64,000 nucleotides of DNA from Hydrogenibacillus schlegelii (GTDB taxonomy: Bacteria > Bacillota > Bacilli > Thermicanales > DSM-22653), in contig NZ_JXBB01000023.1 of assembly GCF_001653195.1 (NCBI RefSeq), positions 124,001 to 188,000 of the forward strand, given 5' to 3'. The position numbers were made by a program, and so were the translations under genes. The notes beneath the pieces were generated by a model, which was not told where the DNA came from, searched no databases, and saw only the letters and a list, made by a program, of their open reading frames with translations. The number at the start of each line of letters is the position of its first letter. Position 1 is the stretch's first letter. Positions 57,523 through 64,000 of this stretch are shown here, piece by piece.

Positions 57523-58281
57523 GTGCTTTACGGCATCCTGATCACGCTTTTCGGCCTCGTCTACGGTTCCTTCCTCAACGTCGTCGCCCTGCGGACGCTT
57601 GAGGGACGGTCGATCGTCCGTCCGCCGTCGCAGTGCCCGCACTGCGGCGCGCGCCTGTCGCCGAGAGAACTGATCCCGGTCGTCAGTTATGTCGTCCAGA
57701 AAGGGAGATGCCGCGCGTGCGGCGCGCGCATCTCCTTCCTTTATCCTCTGGGGGAAGCGCTGACGGCCGCTCTTTTTCTCTGGCTGTTCCTTCTCTGGCG
57801 AGAAGGGCGGCTTTCCGCCTGGGAAGCGCTTTCCGAAGCGGTGTTCGCGAGTCTCCTCATCGTCGTCACGATCGCCGATCTCAAGAGCCTGCGCATCCCG
57901 AATCCGGTGCTTTTGTTTTTTGCGCCGGTCCTCTTTTTCCTTCGGTGGGCGGCAGATCCGTCGGGGATCGGCCGCATCCTCCTCGGCGGGCTCTTGTTTG
58001 GCGGCGTTTTTGGACTGATCTATGCGTTAAGCCGCGGCGGCATGGGCTTCGGCGACGTGAAGTACGCCGCGGTCCTCGGCCTCTACCTCGGCCCGGAAGC
58101 GCTCCTGCCGCTCATCCTCCTCGCTTCGCTATCCGGGTTCTTCGTGGCCCTCGCGCTCATCGCCGCCGGCCGCAAGACGCGCAAGGACGCCGTTCCCTTC
58201 GGGCCTTTTCTCAGCCTGGCCGCCTGGGTGCTGTCGCTTTACGGGCGGGATCTGGTCGTTTGGTATTTTTCTCTGTGGTGA
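57523..58281 (+). CDS. pilD: Prepilin peptidase PilD (A24 family)
   Basis: This 252-residue membrane aspartyl protease cleaves prepilin leaders and N-methylates the new N-terminus. It shows VYGSFLNVVALR, the zinc-type cysteines CPHC and CRAC, and two active-site aspartates in TIADLKSLRIPN and GGMGFGDVK. GTG 57523 follows AAAAGGGAG. It lies directly after pilA. Confidence 0.93.
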   Translation: MLYGILITLFGLVYGSFLNVVALRTLEGRSIVRPPSQCPHCGARLSPRELIPVVSYVVQKGRCRACGARISFLYPLGEALTAALFLWLFLLWREGRLSAWEALSEAVFASLLIVVTIADLKSLRIPNPVLLFFAPVLFFLRWAADPSGIGRILLGGLLFGGVFGLIYALSRGGMGFGDVKYAAVLGLYLGPEALLPLILLASLSGFFVALALIAAGRKTRKDAVPFGPFLSLAAWVLSLYGRDLVVWYFSLW

Positions 58282-58351
58282 GCGTTTCTGCGTCGTCGCC
58301 GTATGATCATAGATAAATCCGAAAGTTCAATCCGATAAAGGGGGTCTCCAA

Positions 58352-59308
58352 TTGTCTTCATGGGGGGTCTATCCGACGCTCGGCGTGCAGATCATGCCGG
58401 AGGGGGTCTACGTCGTCAAACGCCAGAAATGCGGCGGCGGGCCAGGGGCACCGGCGCTTTGCGTCAAAGCGCACATCCCCTTGCCCGGCGGCGTCGTCCT
58501 CACCGATCGCCTCGGCGATCCGCTCCGGTTGTTTGACGCCTTAAACGCCTGGCAAGCGCAGGGCGGTCCGCGCCGCGGGCTCGTCTTGCTGCAGATGCCG
58601 CTCGGGCATTACGTCCTCCGCACGGTGACGCTGCCCAAAGTCCGCCGGCGGGAGCTCGCGGCGCTGATCGCGACGGAACAGCGGCTGGGCAACCTCGTGC
58701 CGCTCGCCGACGCGGCGCTGGCGTACGATCTCTTGGACGAGGCGCCGGACCGCTACCGCGTGGCGGTGACGGCGGTCGAGCGGAGGACGGCCGCCGCGTA
58801 CGTCGATGTCTTCACGGCGCTCGGGTACCGCGTCGCCGGCGTGCGCCATCCGGCGTACGGCTATCGTCATGCGCTTGGGGCCGCCGGAGCGTCGCTTTCC
58901 GGCGTGACGCTGCTCATCGTGCGGACCCTCTCCGGCGATGAAGCCATCCTGTACGACCGCGGGAAGCCGGAGTTCATCCGGATGCTCTCCCGAGAATCCG
59001 GCGGTGCGGCCGGAGGGGCGATCGATGTGCCGTTCGTCGAGCGCCTCGAGCGCTTCACCCGCACGACGCTGCACGAGGACGGACGGACCATCGAGCGCAT
59101 CTGGGTCTGCGATGAGACCGGGACGGCGGAGGCTTTCCTGGCGGAACTCAGGGCGAATTTTCCCGATCCGGCGATCGAGCGGTGCCCGGACCGCCTGAAG
59201 GAAGCGCCGCTTGGCTACTGGCTGGCTTACGGCGCGCTGGCCGCAGGGCGCGCCGGATTCACCGGGGCGGCAGGCGGCCGGGCGCCGAGAACATCGGTGA
59301 CCGCGTGA
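58352..59308 (+). CDS. pilM: PilM-like pilus assembly protein
   Basis: This 318-residue soluble protein has no membrane segment and resembles divergent actin-like PilM: LPKVRRRELAALIATEQRLG corresponds to the interface helix, and LLIVRTLSGDEAILYDRGKP to a beta core. The call relies on position before PilN- and PilO-like genes. The TTG start lies 7 bases after TAAAGGGGG. Confidence 0.65.
   Translation: MSSWGVYPTLGVQIMPEGVYVVKRQKCGGGPGAPALCVKAHIPLPGGVVLTDRLGDPLRLFDALNAWQAQGGPRRGLVLLQMPLGHYVLRTVTLPKVRRRELAALIATEQRLGNLVPLADAALAYDLLDEAPDRYRVAVTAVERRTAAAYVDVFTALGYRVAGVRHPAYGYRHALGAAGASLSGVTLLIVRTLSGDEAILYDRGKPEFIRMLSRESGGAAGGAIDVPFVERLERFTRTTLHEDGRTIERIWVCDETGTAEAFLAELRANFPDPAIERCPDRLKEAPLGYWLAYGALAAGRAGFTGAAGGRAPRTSVTA
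59288..59305 (+). repeat. 18-bp direct repeat, copy 1
   Basis: AGAACATCGGTGACCGCG occurs here at the 3' end of the pilM-like gene and again, identically, at 61041-61058. The two copies flank pilN, pilO and a small membrane gene. Confidence 0.6.
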
Positions 59309-59322
59309 GGGGGGTGGGCGCC

Positions 59323-59943
59323 GTGAGAGCGGTCGACTTTCTCGGCGGCGTGCGCCCCTCGCCGTGGGCGAAATACGCCGCCGTCTGGGCGCTCGTCGCC
59401 TGGGCCTTTGCCGCCGTTTTCCTGTGGTCCATGTGGGAGATGCGCATGAGCGCCGTCCGGGAAGAGCTAACGCTCGCCGGCGCCCTTTCCGCCAAGCGCC
59501 AGGCGCTCGAGGCCGAACTGCAGGGCGCGCAGGCCGGTCTGGCGCGCGCCGCCGATCGCAGCCGGGCGGTCGCGGCCATCCGGTCGTCGCGCACCAGCGT
59601 CGTCCGGTTGTTCGCCGACATCCGGGCGCGCCTGGCCCAGGGGAGCGGCATCGGCCGCCTTCAGTACTCGGCGGCGGAAGGGCTCCTCATCACGCTGGAC
59701 GCGCGGGATCTGTCGACGGCGGCGGAAACGATCGACCGGTTGCGCGATCTGCCGCTTGATCCGGTCGCGGCGCAGCCGGCGTTTCACCGGATTTCTCGGG
59801 AGCAGGACGGCACGTATCGCTTTGAGGTCCAGTGGACGGTCGCGAAGGAAAGCGCCAAGGCGGAAGGCGCGAAGGCTCAAGAGGCCGGGGGCGAGAACCG
59901 CAACGAGCCGCTGACGATGAACGACGCGGGGGGTGCGCCATGA
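59323..59943 (+). CDS. pilN: PilN-like pilus assembly protein
   Basis: This 206-residue bitopic protein has one membrane helix (YAAVWALVAWAFAAVFLWSM), then a coiled coil and an alpha/beta domain, the PilN/GspL-C topology. It has a Glu/Ala-rich tail. GTG 59323 lies after GAGGGGGTG; GTG 59305 and 59314 are alternatives. The stop overlaps the pilO ATG. Confidence 0.7.
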   Translation: MRAVDFLGGVRPSPWAKYAAVWALVAWAFAAVFLWSMWEMRMSAVREELTLAGALSAKRQALEAELQGAQAGLARAADRSRAVAAIRSSRTSVVRLFADIRARLAQGSGIGRLQYSAAEGLLITLDARDLSTAAETIDRLRDLPLDPVAAQPAFHRISREQDGTYRFEVQWTVAKESAKAEGAKAQEAGGENRNEPLTMNDAGGAP

Positions 59944-60542
59944 CCGTTTTCCCGGGTGCGGAACATCGCGCCGAGTCCGCCCGCCGGCTTGCGCCGTACG
60001 CGCTTCTCCTCCTGTGGGTCGCGCTGGGGGCGGTTTGGGCGTTCGTCGGGTGGAAAGCGGGGCAGGCGCTCGAGGCGGCGAAGCAGGAACGGCATCGCCT
60101 GGAGCAGGAAGTCGTCGCCGTAGGGCAGGCGATCCGAAGGCTTTCCCAGTCGGTGGATCTGGTCGATCCGGCCCGCGCCGCGTTGGCCCTGCCGGAGGCG
60201 CCGAAGGATACGGAACTCATCAGGCTCTGGCATCGGCTGGCCGCCCAAACCGGCATCGCCGTCGAGTCCGTCGATCGCGCGGCGGTGGATGACCTCGCGG
60301 GGACGCTTCCGGCGGTCGCCGCTGCCCTAAAGAGCGATCGCGTCCGGGCGACGCGCTGGACGCTCGCGCTGTTCGGCAGCGGGGCCGCCGTGGAATCCTT
60401 CCTGAAGGCGGTCGAGGCCCAGGACCGGTTGCTTGTGGTGAGCCGGCTGGAGATGATGGGCGAGGGGGGATCGCTTTTGACGGCGCCGGGCGGGAAGGTC
60501 GGCGCGAACGTCGACATCATCAGCTTTTCGTATGCGCCTTGA
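59940..60542 (+). CDS. pilO: PilO-like pilus assembly protein
   Basis: This 200-residue bitopic protein has one membrane helix (LLLLWVALGAVWAFVGW), a coiled coil (ALEAAKQERHRLEQEVVAVG) and a ferredoxin-like C-terminal domain, the PilO topology. It overlaps pilN by four bases. Sequence similarity is low, so position supports the call. Confidence 0.7.
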   Translation: MTVFPGAEHRAESARRLAPYALLLLWVALGAVWAFVGWKAGQALEAAKQERHRLEQEVVAVGQAIRRLSQSVDLVDPARAALALPEAPKDTELIRLWHRLAAQTGIAVESVDRAAVDDLAGTLPAVAAALKSDRVRATRWTLALFGSGAAVESFLKAVEAQDRLLVVSRLEMMGEGGSLLTAPGGKVGANVDIISFSYAP

Positions 60543-60546
60543 TCGG

Positions 60547-60596
60547 TTGAGCGGAATGATTCGGATCGATCGTTTGGGCGGAATGATTCGGATTGA
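60547..60596 (+). repeat. Tandem repeat, two 23-base units with period 27
   Basis: Two near-identical units, at 60547-60569 and 60574-60596, differ at two positions and share GCGGAATGATTCGGAT. They fill the gap between pilO and the next gene. Function is unknown; it may reflect a local duplication. Confidence 0.65.
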
Positions 60597-60610
60597 AAGG
60601 AGGGGGGACA

Positions 60611-60961
60611 ATGGGGGGAGTGGCCGTGGCGGCCATCGCCGCCGGGATCGTCGCCGTCGCTTTGCTCCTGCTCTCCCCGTGGCTCGGCTGGCGCCCGCCG
60701 GTCGTCGGGGCATTTGTCCTGGTGCTCTTTTTTGCGGCGCTTGCCGTCGTCGCCGTGCCGACCGGTGCGCGCCTTGTTCTTCTTCCGTTCGCGGCGGCGT
60801 TCGTCGCCCTGCTGGTCCCGGTCTTTGAACACTGGAACGAGGTGCGGGCGGCCAGAGCGCGCCTTCAGGCGCTCCGCGCCCAGCGTGAAAGCTTAAGCGA
60901 GCCGGCCGACGCCCCGACCGCGTCGAGAGCACCATTCGAAGGAACGGGCCTTTCGTCATGA
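60611..60961 (+). CDS. Hypothetical small membrane protein at the end of the pilus operon
   Basis: This 116-residue protein has three hydrophobic segments (VAAIAAGIVAVALLLLSPW, VGAFVLVLFFAALAVVAV, LLPFAAAFVALLVPVF) and a short amphipathic, coiled-coil-like tail (WNEVRAARARLQALRAQRES). GAAAGGAGGGGG precedes the ATG at 60611. I recognise no family. As the last gene after pilO it may take part in pilus assembly. Confidence 0.6.
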   Translation: MGGVAVAAIAAGIVAVALLLLSPWLGWRPPVVGAFVLVLFFAALAVVAVPTGARLVLLPFAAAFVALLVPVFEHWNEVRAARARLQALRAQRESLSEPADAPTASRAPFEGTGLSS

Positions 60962-61040
60962 GGGGAGTCGGGATCGATAGGTCTCGTCGCGACGGCATCA
61001 ACTTATCTTTCGTCTTATTGCCCCGACCTGTCGATGATCA

Positions 61041-61058
61041 AGAACATCGGTGACCGCG
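61041..61058 (+). repeat. 18-bp direct repeat, copy 2
   Basis: Identical to 59288-59305, but here in non-coding sequence just before a dehydrogenase remnant. It marks the right edge of the pilN-pilO block. Confidence 0.6.
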
Positions 61059-61086
61059 CTCGGTTCCTTCATCAGTCCGCATCTGC

Positions 61087-61251
61087 ATGCCGCGGCCCTC
61101 TCTCATCGAGCAGGGGAAAGTCCGGATCAGCCCGCTGCTCAGCCACCCCTTCCGCTGGGAGGAAGTTCCGGAAGTCATGCGGAAGTATCCCGAACTGCAC
61201 GTGATGAAGGGAATCATCCGAATTGCCGCGACCTCGAAGACGACGTCTTAA
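61087..61251 (+). pseudogene. C-terminal remnant of a zinc-dependent alcohol/sorbitol dehydrogenase
   Basis: A 54-codon frame ends SLIEQGKVRISPLLSHPFRW, EEVPEVMRKYPELHVMKGII and RIAAT, which looks like the last part of medium-chain dehydrogenases (a GKI.ISPLITH.F.LEE-type segment). No nucleotide-binding or zinc site remains, and no ribosome site precedes the ATG. The interval 60962-61086 shows no further recognisable coding sequence. The family call is from memory of the motif, not a search. Confidence 0.5.
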
Positions 61252-61278
61252 AGGCTTAACGGAAGCGGGGAAGGGACC

Positions 61279-62193
61279 ATGTTCGGCGCGATCGAAGCCG
61301 GCGGCACCAAATTCGTCGTCGCCGTCGGACACATAAACGGCCCCGACGAGCCGCCCAGGATCATCGACCGGGCGGTCATTCCGACGCGGGAGCCGGAAGA
61401 GACGCTCGCCGACGTCCTTGATTTTTTCCGTCGGCAGAGCGAAAAGCGGCAAGAAGCGCTCGCCGCCCTCGGCGTCGCCTCCTTCGGGCCGCTCGACCTC
61501 GATCCGGAAAGCCCGACCTACGGCGCGATCACGACGACGCCGAAGCTCGCCTGGCGCGGCTTTCCGCTGAAAAAACGCCTGGAAGCGGCGCTCACGGTCC
61601 CGGTCGCCATCGACACCGACGTCGCCGGCGCCGCGCTGGCGGAGGCGACCTACGGGGCGGCGGCGGGGGAGCGGGACGTCGTCTACTTTACCGTCGGCAC
61701 GGGCGTCGGCGTCGGGGTCTTAAGCGGCGGGCGGATCGTCCACGGAATCGGCCATCCGGAGTTCGGGCATCTCCGGGTGCGGCGCCTTCCGGGGGACGAT
61801 TTTCCCGGCATCTGCCCGTACCACGGCGACTGCCTCGAAGGGCTCGCTTCCGGGCCGGCGATCCGCGCCCGGGCCGGCCGTCCGGCGGAGGCGCTTTCGC
61901 CGGACGATCCGGCGTGGGCGCCGGTCGCCGACGCGCTGGCGGAGGCGGTGACGGCGGTCGTCCTCCTTCTGGCGCCGGCGAAGGTCATCCTGGGCGGCGG
62001 CGTGATGAAACAGCGTCACCTCTTCCCGTGCATCCGGGAGGGCGTCCGGGCCAAGCTCGGCGGCTACGTCGCGTACCCGGCGCTTATGCCGGGACCGGAG
62101 GGGCTCGATGCCTACATCGTCCCGCCGGGGCTCGGCGATGACGCCGGCCTCATCGGCGCCTTCGAGCTGGCCAGGCGCGCCCTCGCGCGCTGA
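61279..62193 (+). CDS. ROK-family fructokinase
   Basis: This 304-residue ATP-dependent sugar kinase has the phosphate loop AIEAGGTKFVVAVG, the catalytic DTDVAGAALAEATYGAA, VYFTVGTGVGVGVL, and the ROK zinc motif HPEFGHLRVRR plus CPYHGDCLEGLASGPA. These point to the Bacillus-type fructokinase (GmuE/YdhR) subgroup. GGGGAAGGGACC precedes the ATG. There is no adjacent transporter or hydrolase on this strand. Confidence 0.9.
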   Translation: MFGAIEAGGTKFVVAVGHINGPDEPPRIIDRAVIPTREPEETLADVLDFFRRQSEKRQEALAALGVASFGPLDLDPESPTYGAITTTPKLAWRGFPLKKRLEAALTVPVAIDTDVAGAALAEATYGAAAGERDVVYFTVGTGVGVGVLSGGRIVHGIGHPEFGHLRVRRLPGDDFPGICPYHGDCLEGLASGPAIRARAGRPAEALSPDDPAWAPVADALAEAVTAVVLLLAPAKVILGGGVMKQRHLFPCIREGVRAKLGGYVAYPALMPGPEGLDAYIVPPGLGDDAGLIGAFELARRALAR

Positions 62194-62207
62194 TGGGACG
62201 TTGAACG

Positions 62208-62504
62208 TTGAGCCGGTTTTTCGGGCCGGCGATGATCACGAATTTTGAGCGCGTGCTGGATGAAGCGTTTCGTCGGGAACGGGAACAGGGCCGCCGGGCG
62301 GGCTTGGAAGAGGGTCGCCGAGTCGGTCTAGAAGAAGGTCGCCGTCAGACGGCGCGCAGGCTGCTGGAAAGAGGGCTGGACGAGGCGCTTGTCGCCGAGG
62401 TGACGGAACTTTCGCTCGAAGAGGTGCGGCGGCTTAGGGCCGCGCTCCGAAGCGAATCGGGCGAAACGCCTCCGCCTTCGGATGCGGCAGGGCGGGCGGA
62501 TTGA
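62208..62504 (+). CDS. Small protein resembling the C-terminal tail of Rpn-type nucleases/transposases
   Basis: This 98-residue frame has three GLEEGRR-like heptad repeats (62290-62350) and ends with ARRLLERGLDEALVAEVTEL and SLEEVRRLR, the tail seen in many PD-(D/E)XK recombination-promoting nuclease/transposase proteins. The catalytic N-terminal part is absent and there is no good ribosome site before TTG 62208 or ATG 62232. It is probably a decayed fragment. Confidence 0.45.
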   Translation: MSRFFGPAMITNFERVLDEAFRREREQGRRAGLEEGRRVGLEEGRRQTARRLLERGLDEALVAEVTELSLEEVRRLRAALRSESGETPPPSDAAGRAD

Positions 62505-62531
62505 CGCCAGCGTCTAAGCGGCGACTTTTTC

Positions 62532-62590
62532 CGGACGGGAAGTTCACGTCCTTCCTGCCGGGAAGCTTAAGCTCCCCGGCCGGGAAATTC
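62532..62590. repeat. Short degenerate repeat with palindromic core
   Basis: Three units containing CGGGAAGTTCA, CGGGAAGCTTA and CGGGAAATTCA follow each other at a period of 22-24 bases. The middle holds CCGGGAAGCTTAAGCTCCCCGG, a palindrome with one mismatched pair. Function is unknown. Confidence 0.5.
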
Positions 62591-62624
62591 AAAAAAGCGC
62601 CGGAGCAGCTTACCTCCGGCGCTT
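62589..62624 (-). terminator. Terminator of the solute-binding protein gene
   Basis: AAGCGCCGGAG (62595-62605) and CTCCGGCGCTT (62614-62624) form a perfect 11-bp stem. A-runs upstream on the plus strand give a U-tract on the minus-strand transcript, so it ends the minus-strand gene at 62751. Confidence 0.85.
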
Positions 62625-62750
62625 GTCGTTCAGTTGCCCCACCATCCCGGACGGCGTCGGCGCGAACCATCGGCCGCATCTCGCTGACCGCATCTCGCCG
62701 CTTCCCGTTCGTGCGGCGGTTTCCTTTCCGATCTACTTTTCCAATCCGAT

Positions 62751-64000
62751 CTACTTTCCGATCGAACGATTGTACTGCTGGATCTTTTCCGTGATCTCTT
62801 TGGCCGCCTGATCGAGCGCCGCCTGGATCGGCTTTTTCCCGCTCAGGGCTTCTTCCATCGCCCGCTCGGTGATCTGTCGCGCCTCGGGGAAGACGCCGAT
62901 GACGGCGCCCTGGGTGGCGCGGCTCAGCTTCGTGGCGTGGAGCTGGTCGACCGCCGTCTTGAATTGCGGGTACTTTTGCATGTTTTCCTGGACGATGGCC
63001 TCATCATACGCCGCCTTCGTCACCGGGAAGTAGCCGGTCTTCACGTGCCAGAGCGCCTGCATCGTCGGCGAGACGACGAACTTGATGAACTCCCAGGCCG
63101 CCTTTTTCTCTTCTTCCGGCTTGTCCTTCAGCATCCAGAGGCTCGCCCCGCCGATGATGACTCCGCCGTCCTTCGCGTCCGCCGGCCGCGGGAGGAAGCC
63201 GGTGCCGACCTCGAACTTGTCGCCGACTGCGTTCAGGATGCCCCGAAGAGCCGCCGTCGAATCGAGGGTCATCGCCACCTTGCCGGCGGCGAACGCCTGC
63301 TGCGTGTCGCTCGTCTTCCGGCCGAGGTTGAGCATCGATCCGTCGTCGATCATGCCCTTCCACCAGGTGAGCGTCTTCACGCCGGCTTCGTCGTTTAGTA
63401 GCGACTCCGTCGCGAGGCCGTCCCGGCCGTTCCCGTTGTTCACGAGGAGCGCCCCCTGGTTGGCGAAAAACTGCTCCATAAACCAGCCGTAGATGGCAAA
63501 CGACGCGCCGTAGCGGCCGTCTTTCGTCAGTTTCTTCGCCGCCGCCGCCACCTCTTCAAACGTCCGGGGCGGCTTGTCCGGATCGAGGCCGGCCTCCCGG
63601 AAAAGATTTTTGTTGTAGTAGAGGATCGGGTTCGACGTGTTGAAGGGCATCGAGTAGAGCTTCCCGTCGAAGGTGTAGTAGCCGAGGATGTTTTCCTCGA
63701 AGTCGCTCGTGTCGAAGTGATCCCGATCGATCCACGTCTGCATCGGTTCGACGGCGCCGGAGTCCAGCATGAAGCGGCTTCCGATCTCGTACACCTGGAC
63801 GAGGTGCGGCGCGTTTTTCGTCCCGAGGGCCGCCTTGAGCTTCGTCAGTTCCTCGTCATAGTTCCCCTGGAAGACGGCCTTCACCTGGATGTCGGAATGC
63901 GTCTTGTTGAACTCGTCGACGAGGGCGTTTACCGCCTCGCCGAGGGGACCGCTCATCGCGTGCCACCAGACGATCTCGATCGGCTTCTTATCGGCCGCGC
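62751..64000 (-). CDS. ABC transporter extracellular solute-binding protein (UgpB-like), partial
   Basis: The protein enters from beyond the window end, so its signal peptide is missing. Visible from the edge: IEIVWWHAMSGPLGEAVNAL, VFQGNYDEELTKLKAALG and FNTSNPILYYNKNLFREAGL. These are typical of cluster 1 (family 1) binding proteins, and the WWHAMSG and YQGNYDE-type pieces resemble UgpB, which binds sn-glycerol 3-phosphate. Later segments AAWEFIKFVVSPTMQALWHV and TGYFPVTKAAYDE support the family. Permease genes would lie outside. Ligand identity is inference. Confidence 0.85.
   Translation of the reverse strand, partial: AADKKPIEIVWWHAMSGPLGEAVNALVDEFNKTHSDIQVKAVFQGNYDEELTKLKAALGTKNAPHLVQVYEIGSRFMLDSGAVEPMQTWIDRDHFDTSDFEENILGYYTFDGKLYSMPFNTSNPILYYNKNLFREAGLDPDKPPRTFEEVAAAAKKLTKDGRYGASFAIYGWFMEQFFANQGALLVNNGNGRDGLATESLLNDEAGVKTLTWWKGMIDDGSMLNLGRKTSDTQQAFAAGKVAMTLDSTAALRGILNAVGDKFEVGTGFLPRPADAKDGGVIIGGASLWMLKDKPEEEKKAAWEFIKFVVSPTMQALWHVKTGYFPVTKAAYDEAIVQENMQKYPQFKTAVDQLHATKLSRATQGAVIGVFPEARQITERAMEEALSGKKPIQAALDQAAKEITEKIQQYNRSIGK

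Noticed and set aside
62501-62794. Plus-strand frame over the repeat and terminator region
   Set aside because: It translates the repeats and the terminator and enters the 3' end of the minus-strand binding protein gene; no start signal.

Overview
The window comes from a GC-rich, endospore-forming, Gram-positive bacterium of the Bacillales. Gene order largely follows the Bacillus subtilis block rpoE-pyrG-spo0F-fbaA-tal-glpX-(rho)-rpmE-(tdk)-prfA-prmC-spoIIR-tsaC-ywlE-rpiB-ywlG-glyA-upp-mnaA-atp, then DUF1146-murA-spoIID-spoIIQ-spoIIID-mbl-flhO-flhP-fabZ. Sporulation genes for both compartments are present. The high GC, an 11-gene nuo operon and a type IV pilus cluster suggest a thermophile of the Hydrogenibacillus/Brockia kind; that genus-level guess is inference only.

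Layout. 1-2.2 kb: thiolase and a TetR regulator (fatty-acid type). 2.2-9.7 kb: RNA polymerase delta, CTP synthase with a CTP-sensing-type leader, Spo0F, class II aldolase, transaldolase, a membrane protein, GlpX, an M23 peptidase (where rho sits in B. subtilis) and L31. 9.9-22.3 kb: a YhcN/YlaJ lipoprotein, PrfA, PrmC, SpoIIR, homoserine dehydrogenase, TsaC, a continuous YwlE-RpiB reading frame, YwlG, GlyA, a divergent ABC ATPase, Upp and UDP-GlcNAc epimerase. 22.3-29.6 kb: a complete ATP synthase operon (atpZ-I-B-E-F-H-A-G-D-C). 30.0-40.0 kb: nuoABCDHIJKLMN, lacking the NADH-oxidising subunits E, F and G. 40.1-49.5 kb: DUF1146, MurA, SpoIID, SpoIIQ, SpoIIID, Mbl, two flagellar rod proteins, an EpuA-like protein, FabZ and GalU. 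49.6-61.0 kb: a type IV pilus region. Minor pilins and a c-di-GMP-riboswitch-controlled stalk-domain protein lie on the minus strand; PilB, PilC, PilA, PilD, PilM, PilN and PilO lie on the plus strand. 61.0-64.0 kb: a dehydrogenase remnant, a ROK sugar kinase, a nuclease/transposase-like tail, short repeats and a truncated UgpB-like binding protein.

Most notable observations: (1) CTP synthase has glycine in place of the glutaminase nucleophile cysteine and other changes in that domain, behind a leader that looks like the B. subtilis pyrG reiterative-transcription attenuator. (2) ywlE and rpiB are one uninterrupted frame although the junction carries its own -10 box, Shine-Dalgarno sequence and ATG. 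(3) Two genes (tal, tsaC) have a perfect GC hairpin between a strong Shine-Dalgarno sequence and a distant start codon. (4) A c-di-GMP-I riboswitch with a terminator/antiterminator platform precedes a secreted protein beside the pilus genes. (5) The pilin and PilX-like genes show abrupt AT-rich segments. (6) Terminators are repeatedly fused to the next promoter, in two cases with the -35 box in the terminator loop.
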